Assembly (NCBI GenBank): GCA_023436425.1
Contig: JAEZJD010000004.1
Coordinates: 1 to 13,806, forward strand
Origin: Bacteroidota bacterium
Lineage (GTDB): Bacteria > Bacteroidota > Bacteroidia > Chitinophagales > Chitinophagaceae
Direction of reading: 5' to 3'
DNA: 13,806 nucleotides
The notes under the pieces were generated by a model that saw only the letters and a program-made list of their open reading frames with translations, made no database searches and was not told the DNA's origin. Shown here piece after piece: positions 6,802-13,321 of the stretch. Positions within the stretch are counted from its first letter, which is position 1, and each line of letters starts with the position of its first letter. The translations under genes and the position numbers were made by a program.

Positions 6802-8388
6802 ATGCTTAAACATAGTCTCGTTTGCACCGTTGTTTTATTGCTGCTGTCGTTTGCTGCTGCAGCGCAAGTGCGCTATACGATTAACGGATACGTGAAAGAC
6901 AGCGCCAGTGGCGAATTGATCATCGGGGCAACCATTGCCGTTGGCGGACATAATGTGTTAACCAATCAATATGGCTTTTATTCCGTCACGTTGCCGGCGG
7001 GAGATTATGACATGATTGTTTCGCATTCAGCTTTCATAACCACAGGATATCGCATTTCGTTGGCGGCAGATGTGCAGCAAAACTTTTTACTTCGACCGAA
7101 AAATTCTGCACTTGCAGAAGTTGTTGTGTACAGCCGTAGGAGAGATGAAAATGTGCGCAATGCACAAATGGGAAAGATCGATCTTTCTATGAACCAGATC
7201 AAAAACATTCCACTTGTTTTCGGTGAAGTTGACATTCTGAAGGCTATCCAGCTTTTGCCAGGAATCCAAAATTCTGGCGAAGGAAATGCTGGAATTTATG
7301 TGCGTGGCGGTGGTCCCGATCAAAACTTAATTATGCTCGATGACGCTGTTGTTTACAACACAGGTCACCTTTTTGGCTTCTTTTCAATATTTAATTCTGA
7401 TGCAATAAAAAATACTTCGCTTATCAAAGGCGGCATGCCTGCGCAATACGGCGGCAGACTTTCGTCTGTGCTTGATGTTTCCATGAAAGACGGGAATTCC
7501 AATGAATTTGTCACTGAGGGTGGGATAGGACTTATAGCATCACGTCTTTCGATTCAGGGTCCGCTTGTAAAAGACAAAGCATCGTTCATAGTCTCCGGAA
7601 GAAGAACGTATGTTGACCAGTTAGTGAAACCATTTGTGAAAGAGACGAGCAATTTCTATGGCTCCGGCTATTATTTTTACGATCTAAACGCAAAAGCAAA
7701 TTATCGTTTTTCAGATCGCGACAGGCTTTATTTGAGCGGTTATTTTGGACGTGATGTTTTCACTTTCAACAATGCAAAACTTTCCTTCAATGCCAATATT
7801 CCCTGGGGAAATTCCACAGGAACTTTGAGATGGAATCATGTCTTCAACAGAAAACTGTTTGCAAATACAACAGTTGTTTACAACGATTACAAGTTCAGCT
7901 TCGGAGCTGCGCAAAGAAATTTTGAGATAAAACTTTCGTCAGGCATTCGCGATGTAAATGCGAAAATAGATCTCGATTACTATCCTTCAGGAAATCACAA
8001 AATTAAGTTTGGCGGACTTTCCACTTATCATAAATTCATTCCGAACGTCACTTCGGGTCGGCAGGATTCTGTTATTTTTAAACCAAGCAATGAAGGAGTG
8101 AAATATGCTTTTGAGAATGCGTTATACGTTCAGGATGATTGGGATGTAAGTGACAAATTGAAACTGAATTACGGCCTGCGGTGGGCAAGCTTCACACAAT
8201 TGGACCTTATACAAAGTATGCCCGTGATGCGAATCAAAACAAGCTTGACAGCACTGTTTACAGCGATTTTGAAAAGATTCAAAACTATTCCGGACTTGAA
8301 CCCCGAGCTACATTGCGGTTGTCACTCAATTCTTCCACTGCAATTAAAGCATCTGTTACAAGAAACCTGCAGTTCATTCACCTGGTGA
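6802..8388 (+). CDS. TonB-dependent receptor, N-terminal part (frameshifted gene)
   Basis: Outer-membrane active transporter. A signal peptide covers residues 1-21 (cleavage near AAAAQ). Residues 24-110 form a carboxypeptidase-regulatory-like beta-sandwich (INGYVKDSASGELIIGATI). The plug domain lies around 135-230 with YVRGGGPDQNLIMLDDAVVY and GGMPAQYGGRLSSVLDV. Barrel strands then run to residue 467. After NYGLRWASFTQL (codon at 8200-8202) this frame loses homology-like sequence and runs 61 more codons of nonsense. The real continuation, GPYTKYARD, is in another frame from 8202. Restoring one G in the GG at 8202-8203 gives a single 784-aa receptor ending at 9155. The receptor resembles those lacking a SusD partner. 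The linked DUF3347 gene hints at metal or small-ligand uptake, which is inference. Confidence 0.9.
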   Translation: MLKHSLVCTVVLLLLSFAAAAQVRYTINGYVKDSASGELIIGATIAVGGHNVLTNQYGFYSVTLPAGDYDMIVSHSAFITTGYRISLAADVQQNFLLRPKNSALAEVVVYSRRRDENVRNAQMGKIDLSMNQIKNIPLVFGEVDILKAIQLLPGIQNSGEGNAGIYVRGGGPDQNLIMLDDAVVYNTGHLFGFFSIFNSDAIKNTSLIKGGMPAQYGGRLSSVLDVSMKDGNSNEFVTEGGIGLIASRLSIQGPLVKDKASFIVSGRRTYVDQLVKPFVKETSNFYGSGYYFYDLNAKANYRFSDRDRLYLSGYFGRDVFTFNNAKLSFNANIPWGNSTGTLRWNHVFNRKLFANTTVVYNDYKFSFGAAQRNFEIKLSSGIRDVNAKIDLDYYPSGNHKIKFGGLSTYHKFIPNVTSGRQDSVIFKPSNEGVKYAFENALYVQDDWDVSDKLKLNYGLRWASFTQLDLIQSMPVMRIKTSLTALFTAILKRFKTIPDLNPELHCGCHSILPLQLKHLLQETCSSFTW

Positions 8389-9155
8389 GCAATGCAGGAA
8401 CAACGTTGCCAACCGACTTATGGGTGCCAAGCACATTTCGTGTGAAGCCGCAACTGAGCTGGCAATATTCTGCAGGTGTTTTCAAAAACTTCAGCAACAA
8501 CGAATACGAGACTTCGATTGAAGCGTATTACAAGAAGATGGATAATCAGATTGAGTATAAAGAAGGTTATACGCCATCGCTCAGAGACCCTGAAGAAGAA
8601 TTTGTTTTTGGGAAAGGTTGGAGCTACGGAACTGAATTGTTCGTGAACAAAGTTCGCGGGAGATTAACCGGGTGGATTGGTTACACGCTGTCGTGGACGT
8701 GGCGAAAATTTCCTGAACTAAACAGCGGCGAAAAATATTTTGCGAAGTATGATCGTCGACATGACCTTTCTGTTGTGGGAACTTATGACCTGAATGAGCG
8801 TTGGAAGCTTGGAGCTGTGTTTGTGTATGCGACGGGAAATGCAACGTCGCTCCCGGAAAGATTTTATATCATCAATGGTGTGCTCACGCAGGAGTATAGC
8901 CGCATTAATCAATACCGGTTAGATCCGTATCACCGGCTGGACTTGTCGGCGGTTTATACAAAAAAGCAAAAGCCTGGCAAAAGGTTGCAAAGCTCCTGGG
9001 CATTCAGTATTTACAATGTGTACAGCAGATTGAATCCTTATTTCATTTATTTCGATCAGTCGGGCAGTCCATACAACGGAACTCTAAAAATTGAAACAAA
9101 GCAGGTTTCGCTGTTTCCCATTATTCCAGCAGTGACGTGGAACTTTAAATTTTGA
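8202..9155 (+). CDS. TonB-dependent receptor, C-terminal barrel part (after frameshift)
   Basis: This is the remainder of the receptor that begins at 6802, read in a different frame. It starts with GPYTKYARDANQNKLDS and continues through typical transmembrane barrel strands (SGLEPRATLRLSLN, LSWQYSAGVFKNF, SYGTELFVNKVRGRLTGWIGY, DLSVVGTYDLNERWKLGAVF, HRLDLSAVYTKK). It ends in PAVTWNFKF, whose terminal Phe is the usual outer-membrane assembly signal. A gene caller would start this piece at the GTG at 8181, but that overlap lies within the first frame and is unlikely to be a true start. Without a frame fix, this piece lacks a signal peptide and plug and could not function alone. Confidence 0.88.
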   Translation, partial: GPYTKYARDANQNKLDSTVYSDFEKIQNYSGLEPRATLRLSLNSSTAIKASVTRNLQFIHLVSNAGTTLPTDLWVPSTFRVKPQLSWQYSAGVFKNFSNNEYETSIEAYYKKMDNQIEYKEGYTPSLRDPEEEFVFGKGWSYGTELFVNKVRGRLTGWIGYTLSWTWRKFPELNSGEKYFAKYDRRHDLSVVGTYDLNERWKLGAVFVYATGNATSLPERFYIINGVLTQEYSRINQYRLDPYHRLDLSAVYTKKQKPGKRLQSSWAFSIYNVYSRLNPYFIYFDQSGSPYNGTLKIETKQVSLFPIIPAVTWNFKF

Positions 9156-9211
9156 GTGCTGGAGATACTGCATTTCAGCGATTGAATTATATCTATTTCA
9201 ACGAAGAGGCT

Positions 9212-9242
9212 TTTCGGGTTTTAGAAATAAATCATACCTTTT
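9212..9242 (+). promoter_or_regulatory. Possible Bacteroidota-type promoter before the peptidase lipoprotein
   Basis: TTTC at 9212-9215 and TACCTTTT at 9235-9242 are separated by 19 bases. This resembles the Bacteroidota consensus TTTG (-33) and TAnnTTTG (-7) with one mismatch in each box. It sits in the 104-nt gap between the receptor stop and the ATG at 9260, leaving a short A-rich leader. The placement is sensible because a new functional block starts here, but the match is weak. Confidence 0.3.
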
Positions 9243-9259
9243 TAAAAACAAACCAACAC

Positions 9260-9979
9260 ATGAAAGCTGCCACCAGTTTGATTGCATCTATTTTCTGCAT
9301 GACCTTAATCTTTGTATCATGCCGCAAAAGTGATACTCCGGCCTCGAAAAACTTGTCCAATCTCCAGCTATTCCATGTGTCAGCTACAGCTGGGGCTGAG
9401 TTGAGGGAGATGGTAGAGTATTTTAAAGATCAGGAGCCTAAATTTCGTTTTGCTGAAACATGGTTGTTGAGAGGTCAAACTCCGTTATGGGAGCAAAGCT
9501 TTTCAGATGGTACGTTTTCAAATCGAAAGCAGCTAAATTCCTCAGAGCCATCCTTTTTTATTGTTCCGGTGAAGTCTTCCACAGGTGAAATAGTAAGTTA
9601 CATTAAGTATGTGAAGAACAATACTGCAGCTAAGTTTCAGGTGGTTAATAAATCGGATGAAGTGGGAAGATTGAAGATTGCCAAAGACAGCGCTGCCAAA
9701 AAGAAAATCAGAAATCACCTCGCCATTTTCGGCTACTTTGAGAAGCAGCTTAATGGAGTAGATACTTTACCTATCGCCGGTACTAATCTAAGAGTTTTTG
9801 ATGTTCGCCTCCAGTTCAGGCAAAGCGGAACTACTAAAGGCAAAACAACCGGCACCTGCTGGATATTAGAAACCTGCTACTATTATGATAGCGGTGGCAG
9901 TTCTGGCGGGACGGATGGCGGCGATGGTTCGGGTGCAGGAAAACTTCCTGTAAAGCTATTGGTCACCGATTGCTCGTAA
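9260..9979 (+). CDS. Lipoprotein N-terminal part of an interrupted cysteine peptidase gene
   Basis: This part encodes 239 aa before a TAA at 9977-9979. The start is the ATG at 9260: it begins a clear lipoprotein signal, MKAATSLIASIFCMTLIFVSC, whose lipidated Cys is residue 21, whereas the in-frame TTG at 9152 would place 36 odd residues before it. The mature part (about 28-200) is an unrecognised domain with mixed strands and a Lys-rich stretch. It is followed by a CWILETCYYY segment and a Gly/Ser-rich linker (SGGSSGGTDGGDGSG) at about 215-228. The frame stays open after the TAA for another 236 codons into a peptidase domain, so this is probably the front of a two-domain surface lipoprotein of about 476 aa. 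The N-domain may be a pro-region or anchor; that is inference. Confidence 0.8.
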   Translation: MKAATSLIASIFCMTLIFVSCRKSDTPASKNLSNLQLFHVSATAGAELREMVEYFKDQEPKFRFAETWLLRGQTPLWEQSFSDGTFSNRKQLNSSEPSFFIVPVKSSTGEIVSYIKYVKNNTAAKFQVVNKSDEVGRLKIAKDSAAKKKIRNHLAIFGYFEKQLNGVDTLPIAGTNLRVFDVRLQFRQSGTTKGKTTGTCWILETCYYYDSGGSSGGTDGGDGSGAGKLPVKLLVTDCS

Positions 9980-10690
9980 CAGTTTTATGGGGATTGTGGA
10001 GTTACCGAAGAGCAGTATATTGAGCAGCCGCCAGATAGTGGTGGTGGTGGCGGCGAGCCGCTGTATGATTTCAAAACAATAACGGATACTTACACTGGCG
10101 ACGAAAACAATAACATTGATGGGGGATATGATGACACACCGTACTCTGTTTTTGATCCTACTGCTCAAGAATGGCCTAATATACCCAGCATTATACCAAT
10201 ATCTCAATTTATCGGTTGGGGTACATCGGGATATGAAAGGAATTGTATGGCATATGCAAAAGGTCAAATAGCCGTTAAAGGGTACCAAATTTCTAATTAT
10301 GGAGCTCCGGGTCAAACCTTTCAAATTTATACATCAGCGAATGGAGCTAATCAAAGCATAGTAAAAGATGGAGTGAGTTATTTGATTTCTGCTTTACAGA
10401 GAGGTATACCTGTCGTGGTTGGAATAGATGATCAAACAGGATCATCAAATCCACAAACGGATAAGACCACCGATCATTTCGTTGTAATTGTTGGCTCCGG
10501 AAGTGACACAAAGGGAAAGTATTTCCTATTTTATGATAATGCTTCTGCGGATCCGAAACAAGGCGCCAGTCTAAATAATAAGTTGTACTATGACAGCTCA
10601 TCTGGTATGATTCAAGGATCATCACAAACTAGTTATGCACAAGGCCTTACTTACACAGTAACCATGATACGAAAAAGCAAAAAATTATGA
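9980..10690 (+). CDS. Papain/C39-like cysteine peptidase domain, C-terminal part of the interrupted gene
   Basis: This is in the same frame as the preceding lipoprotein part, with no further stop from 9980 to the TGA at 10688-10690. A Gly-rich linker (DSGGGGGEP) leads to a domain with a papain-like triad pattern. ERNCMAYAKGQIAVKG carries the likely nucleophile Cys (codon 10244-10246). GIPVVVGIDD is followed by TDHFVVIVGSGSD, giving the likely His (joined residue 406). YFLFYDNAS gives the Asp/Asn (426-427). This order and spacing resemble C39-like and NlpC/P60-like cysteine peptidases and amidases. The ATG at 10247 lies immediately after the catalytic Cys, so a gene starting there would encode an inactive fragment; that is the main reason to join the two parts. 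It is probably exported and lipid-anchored. Substrate unknown. Confidence 0.72.
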   Translation, partial: QFYGDCGVTEEQYIEQPPDSGGGGGEPLYDFKTITDTYTGDENNNIDGGYDDTPYSVFDPTAQEWPNIPSIIPISQFIGWGTSGYERNCMAYAKGQIAVKGYQISNYGAPGQTFQIYTSANGANQSIVKDGVSYLISALQRGIPVVVGIDDQTGSSNPQTDKTTDHFVVIVGSGSDTKGKYFLFYDNASADPKQGASLNNKLYYDSSSGMIQGSSQTSYAQGLTYTVTMIRKSKKL

Positions 10691-10718
10691 CCTCTATTTT
10701 TAAAATAAACTGATAATT

Positions 10719-11153
10719 ATGAGGTTTGTTTTGATCACTACTTTTAATCTTCTAATTTGTTGCCTTTGCTATTCACAAGGGAAACCACAAGCATCTTCTA
10801 AAACCAAGAAAGATCCTCATCTGCTAAACCTTCCAAAGGATACGGTAGTTTTTAATGCCATATATCTAGACATTGGAAAAGTTAGACAAAGAGAAATTCT
10901 TCAAAACCTTGCTTCTAAAAAATTGATAAGATTGAAAGATTACCCGTCTGCAATTCGTTTTGTTACTATGGGAGAGAATGACACTCTATATCTGCCCTAC
11001 AAGGACCTTGATAGGTGTATGGATAAGAAGTTTCTTCAGTACATGGGACAACAAAAAAAGATAATCATTACCGCTGTTATTGTAAAAGAGATTTTAAAAT
11101 ATAAGGGCAAACCTTTCTTTCTTATTGAAAAAGTGGATTTTCCTGACCTATAA
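10719..11153 (+). CDS. Secreted protein of unknown function
   Basis: A 144-aa protein with a signal peptide of about 20 residues (MRFVLITTFNLLICCLCYSQ, cleavage just after or before the Gln) and a small mature domain. The Lys-rich start (KTKKDPHLLNLPKD) is followed by about four strands and helices ending FFLIEKVDF. I do not recognise a family. It lies 28 nt after the peptidase gene and is probably cotranscribed. Base use is more AT-rich than in the lon or receptor genes. By position it could be a partner, inhibitor or immunity protein of the peptidase, but nothing in its sequence shows this. Confidence 0.7.
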   Translation: MRFVLITTFNLLICCLCYSQGKPQASSKTKKDPHLLNLPKDTVVFNAIYLDIGKVRQREILQNLASKKLIRLKDYPSAIRFVTMGENDTLYLPYKDLDRCMDKKFLQYMGQQKKIIITAVIVKEILKYKGKPFFLIEKVDFPDL

Positions 11154-11302
11154 AGCAATTGTTTTGTACTCACACAGATTGTGCTCTTCAATCCTGGGTT
11201 TAGAACAGATTCAGAAGAGTTTATCATCTTCAGGCTGGACATGATTATTTTTATTGCACAGGTGGAGTGAAAGAAGTTTATTTATTTGTTTTAAACTAAT
11301 GC

Positions 11303-11748
11303 ATGAGGTACTTTGCTTCATTGATTTTGCTGTATTCTTTAATTGGCTGTACAAATGAAAAAGTCAAAAAGAACTCAATGAAGGCTGATGATAAAAACAT
11401 TGAATTATTAAAACAGCTTGTTTTTGTAAGTGTATGGAACATTCTGCTGAAGCATTTGGAAATAGAGATAGCTCTGAAGTATGTAGCGGTCAGGTAAAAA
11501 ATTTAATGGACTACAACGGTTTATTTTATAATATGATTGATTCAGTTTTAGATAGTATGGCATTATCTGTAATAAAGGCGCAGTTAGAAATTAGGGCTAA
11601 CTATGGTAAGGATCCATATAAAAACTATGAAAATGGGAATATCACAACCTATACCTTAAGCTGTTTAGAGTTCTACAGATCGAGAAAATTGGATTCTTTT
11701 GTAAAATCTATTTCTCATGACAAATATATTCTGAACCTTGATAAGTAA
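11303..11748 (+). pseudogene. Small lipoprotein resembling T6SS amidase immunity protein Tai4 (frameshifted)
   Basis: Two frames together encode a 148-aa lipoprotein. The first (from ATG 11303) gives a signal with lipobox LIGC, Cys16, then KNIELLKQLVF. The second gives CKCMEHSAEAFGNRDSSEVC and runs to 11748. They join if one T is restored in the five-T run 11421-11425. The C-terminal pattern YTLSCLEFYRSRKLDSFVKS (Cys121) and the N-terminal paired Cys resemble Tai4 immunity proteins, small exported proteins that bind and block papain-like amidase effectors of type VI secretion. I match this from memory of the family pattern, not from a search. The location two genes after a papain-like peptidase fits. 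If the deletion is real, only a 64-aa N-terminal stub is made. Confidence 0.5.
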
Positions 11749-11790
11749 TATCGCTTTAAGAATCGCAATCGATTTCAAAAAGCATTTTTA

Positions 11791-12363
11791 ATGCCGCGTT
11801 CTCTATACTGCATTTATATTATTTCTGTAATCGTTAGTTCATGTAATCAAAAAAATCCTGAGGATCACTTTTATGATATAGTCAACCAAAATTTTTTAAA
11901 TTTTGTTGACACCGCGGCGTATACGTATGGTGCATTTATTATGGTTTCCGGAAGCAAGCCAGCTTCTAAACAACAACCCTCTGAGTTTACTGTATTGGTT
12001 AATTCAAATTTTGAAAGTGCTGACAAATTGATACCAGATTTAAACAGCCTTCTTGCAAATGATATTCGGTATAAGGATTACTCAGTTTTGACGCAACAAA
12101 AGTCTTCTTCTATTTTTAAAATTGATATCCAGAAGATAAAAAACACAGGAAAGTACAAGCTTAAGAATGTAGAAGGAATAGTAAGAGACGAGACCTCCAT
12201 CGGAGAAGTGATTTTTTTTACTCCATTGATAAAGGGGGAGAGAGCAATCATTTTCGTATCTATCTATGTAGATCCAAAAGCAGGTTACACATCAGCTTTT
12301 TTACTACGAAAAATTCAAAATCATTGGAAAATACAGGAGAAGGTTGAACTATCAGTATGGTAA
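11791..12363 (+). CDS. Lipoprotein of unknown function
   Basis: A 190-aa lipoprotein with a short hydrophobic signal and lipobox IVSSC (lipidated Cys18), followed by NQKNPEDHF. The mature part begins with a helix (YDIVNQNFLNFVDTAAYTYG) and then has alternating strands ending in a hydrophobic beta pair (GYTSAFLLRKIQNHWKIQE). I recognise no family. It is the last gene of the AT-rich run of exported proteins and faces uvsE with a 23-nt gap. Codons about 31-40 contain a strong inverted repeat (11881-11910). An immunity-like or accessory role beside the peptidase is possible from position only. Confidence 0.7.
   Translation: MPRSLYCIYIISVIVSSCNQKNPEDHFYDIVNQNFLNFVDTAAYTYGAFIMVSGSKPASKQQPSEFTVLVNSNFESADKLIPDLNSLLANDIRYKDYSVLTQQKSSSIFKIDIQKIKNTGKYKLKNVEGIVRDETSIGEVIFFTPLIKGERAIIFVSIYVDPKAGYTSAFLLRKIQNHWKIQEKVELSVW
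11881..11910. repeat. Near-perfect inverted repeat inside the 3'-most lipoprotein gene
   Basis: The left arm GTCAAC-C-AAAATTT (11881-11894) pairs with AAATTTTGTTGAC (11898-11910), giving 13 base pairs with a single unpaired C at 11887 and a three-base loop TTT. It lies within the coding sequence near codons 31-40. The RNA could fold into a stable hairpin, or the DNA could be a dyad binding site. There is no T run after it, so it does not look like a terminator. Confidence 0.55.
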
Positions 12364-12386
12364 GGCTTTTTGGCTTTAAGGGACAT

Positions 12387-13295
12387 TTAATTCATTGGGA
12401 TTTGCAGTCCGGAGTTAGAAAACTCTTTTCTGTATTTCAAAAGTGACAGCTCTTTCATCTTTGTCTCCAGAACAATGTCAACATCTTTCCCGTAGGTATT
12501 GATTTGTTCATGTACCCAGTCAGAGTGAGCTTCTTTCTTTGCAATAGGATCTTCTTTTTCTTTTCTGGAGCTGGAGTAGTGAAATACAGGTTTTACGTTC
12601 CAGGTTATATACGCACTATTGAATGCTTCTTCTTCGCTCTGCATGCCGGGATGCAGCCTGTGATGAAAATAATCAAAGACGATGGGAATGCCGATCATTT
12701 GGTGCAGCGGCACAAGATCGGCAACGGTGTACAAACCACCTTTATCATCGTTCTCGATTGTAAGTCGTTGTCGTAAAGATTCCGAGAGTTTTTTAAAATT
12801 CTCTGCAAAGCGTTTCAACGTTTCATCCTTATCACCATAAGCACCACCGACATGGATATTTATTTTGTTCAAATGCGAAGCCGGAATATTCATCAGGTCG
12901 AAGACCTCTGAATGGGTTTCCAGTTCTTTAATGGTGTTCTTTAAAACATCGCCGCTGCCCGCCAGCTTATTGAAAGGTCCAGGATGAGCACTCAAACGGA
13001 TGGGAAATTTCGCTGCTTGTTCAAGTACAGAATGAATTTCTTTGTAATCAGGCAGGTCTTTAAGCTTGTATTCCGATGCCCACGGAAAAAGATCAGATGT
13101 TACACGGAAAACTTTGATGTCGTTTTGGGCATTCCACTCCAAAATTTTAATCAGATCACGAACGTTTTGCAGTGCAAGCTGAGATGCATATTGAAGTCCT
13201 TTCTCCAGAAATGTTTTCCTGATCATGCCTCGGTTGCAGCAGATTCCTTCTTCAGCAAGAGTGAGATTTAAACAAGCATAACCTAATTCAACCAT
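12387..13295 (-). CDS. uvsE: UV damage endonuclease UvsE/UvdE
   Basis: A TIM-barrel endonuclease that nicks DNA immediately 5' of UV photoproducts (and some other lesions), starting a photolyase- and UvrABC-independent repair path. The 302 aa are a full-length match to the family. Visible in order: LGYACLN at the start, LEWNAQNDIKVFRVTSDLFPW (key stretch 52-72), LSAHPGPF with His104, INIHVGGAYGDK with His148, TIENDD with Glu181, IPIVFDYFHH with Asp208 and His211-212, FHYS with His239, AHSDW with His257, and DIVLETKMKE with Glu277. These are the positions of the metal ligands known for the family. It follows fmt on the same strand after 26 nt and may be cotranscribed. A convergent lipoprotein gene ends 23 nt beyond it. 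Confidence 0.95.
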   Translation of the reverse strand: MVELGYACLNLTLAEEGICCNRGMIRKTFLEKGLQYASQLALQNVRDLIKILEWNAQNDIKVFRVTSDLFPWASEYKLKDLPDYKEIHSVLEQAAKFPIRLSAHPGPFNKLAGSGDVLKNTIKELETHSEVFDLMNIPASHLNKINIHVGGAYGDKDETLKRFAENFKKLSESLRQRLTIENDDKGGLYTVADLVPLHQMIGIPIVFDYFHHRLHPGMQSEEEAFNSAYITWNVKPVFHYSSSRKEKEDPIAKKEAHSDWVHEQINTYGKDVDIVLETKMKELSLLKYRKEFSNSGLQIPMN

Positions 13296-13321
13296 GTTTC
13301 TAAATGAGCAGCAAAAATGCG

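Noticed and set aside
9152..9259. TTG start giving the peptidase lipoprotein 36 extra residues
   Set aside because: It would put residues ahead of a perfect lipoprotein signal beginning at the ATG 9260 and overlaps the receptor stop.
11154..11270. 38 in-frame sense codons after the TAA of the 144-aa secreted protein, suggesting another nonsense lesion
   Set aside because: The protein already has a natural-looking end (LIEKVDFPDL), the extension shows no recognisable motif, and a 38-codon open run is expected by chance in some gaps.
12361..12386. Possible terminator between the last lipoprotein and uvsE (aaggctttttggctttaag)
   Set aside because: It is a direct-type repeat of ggcttt and not an inverted repeat; no stable stem can be drawn.
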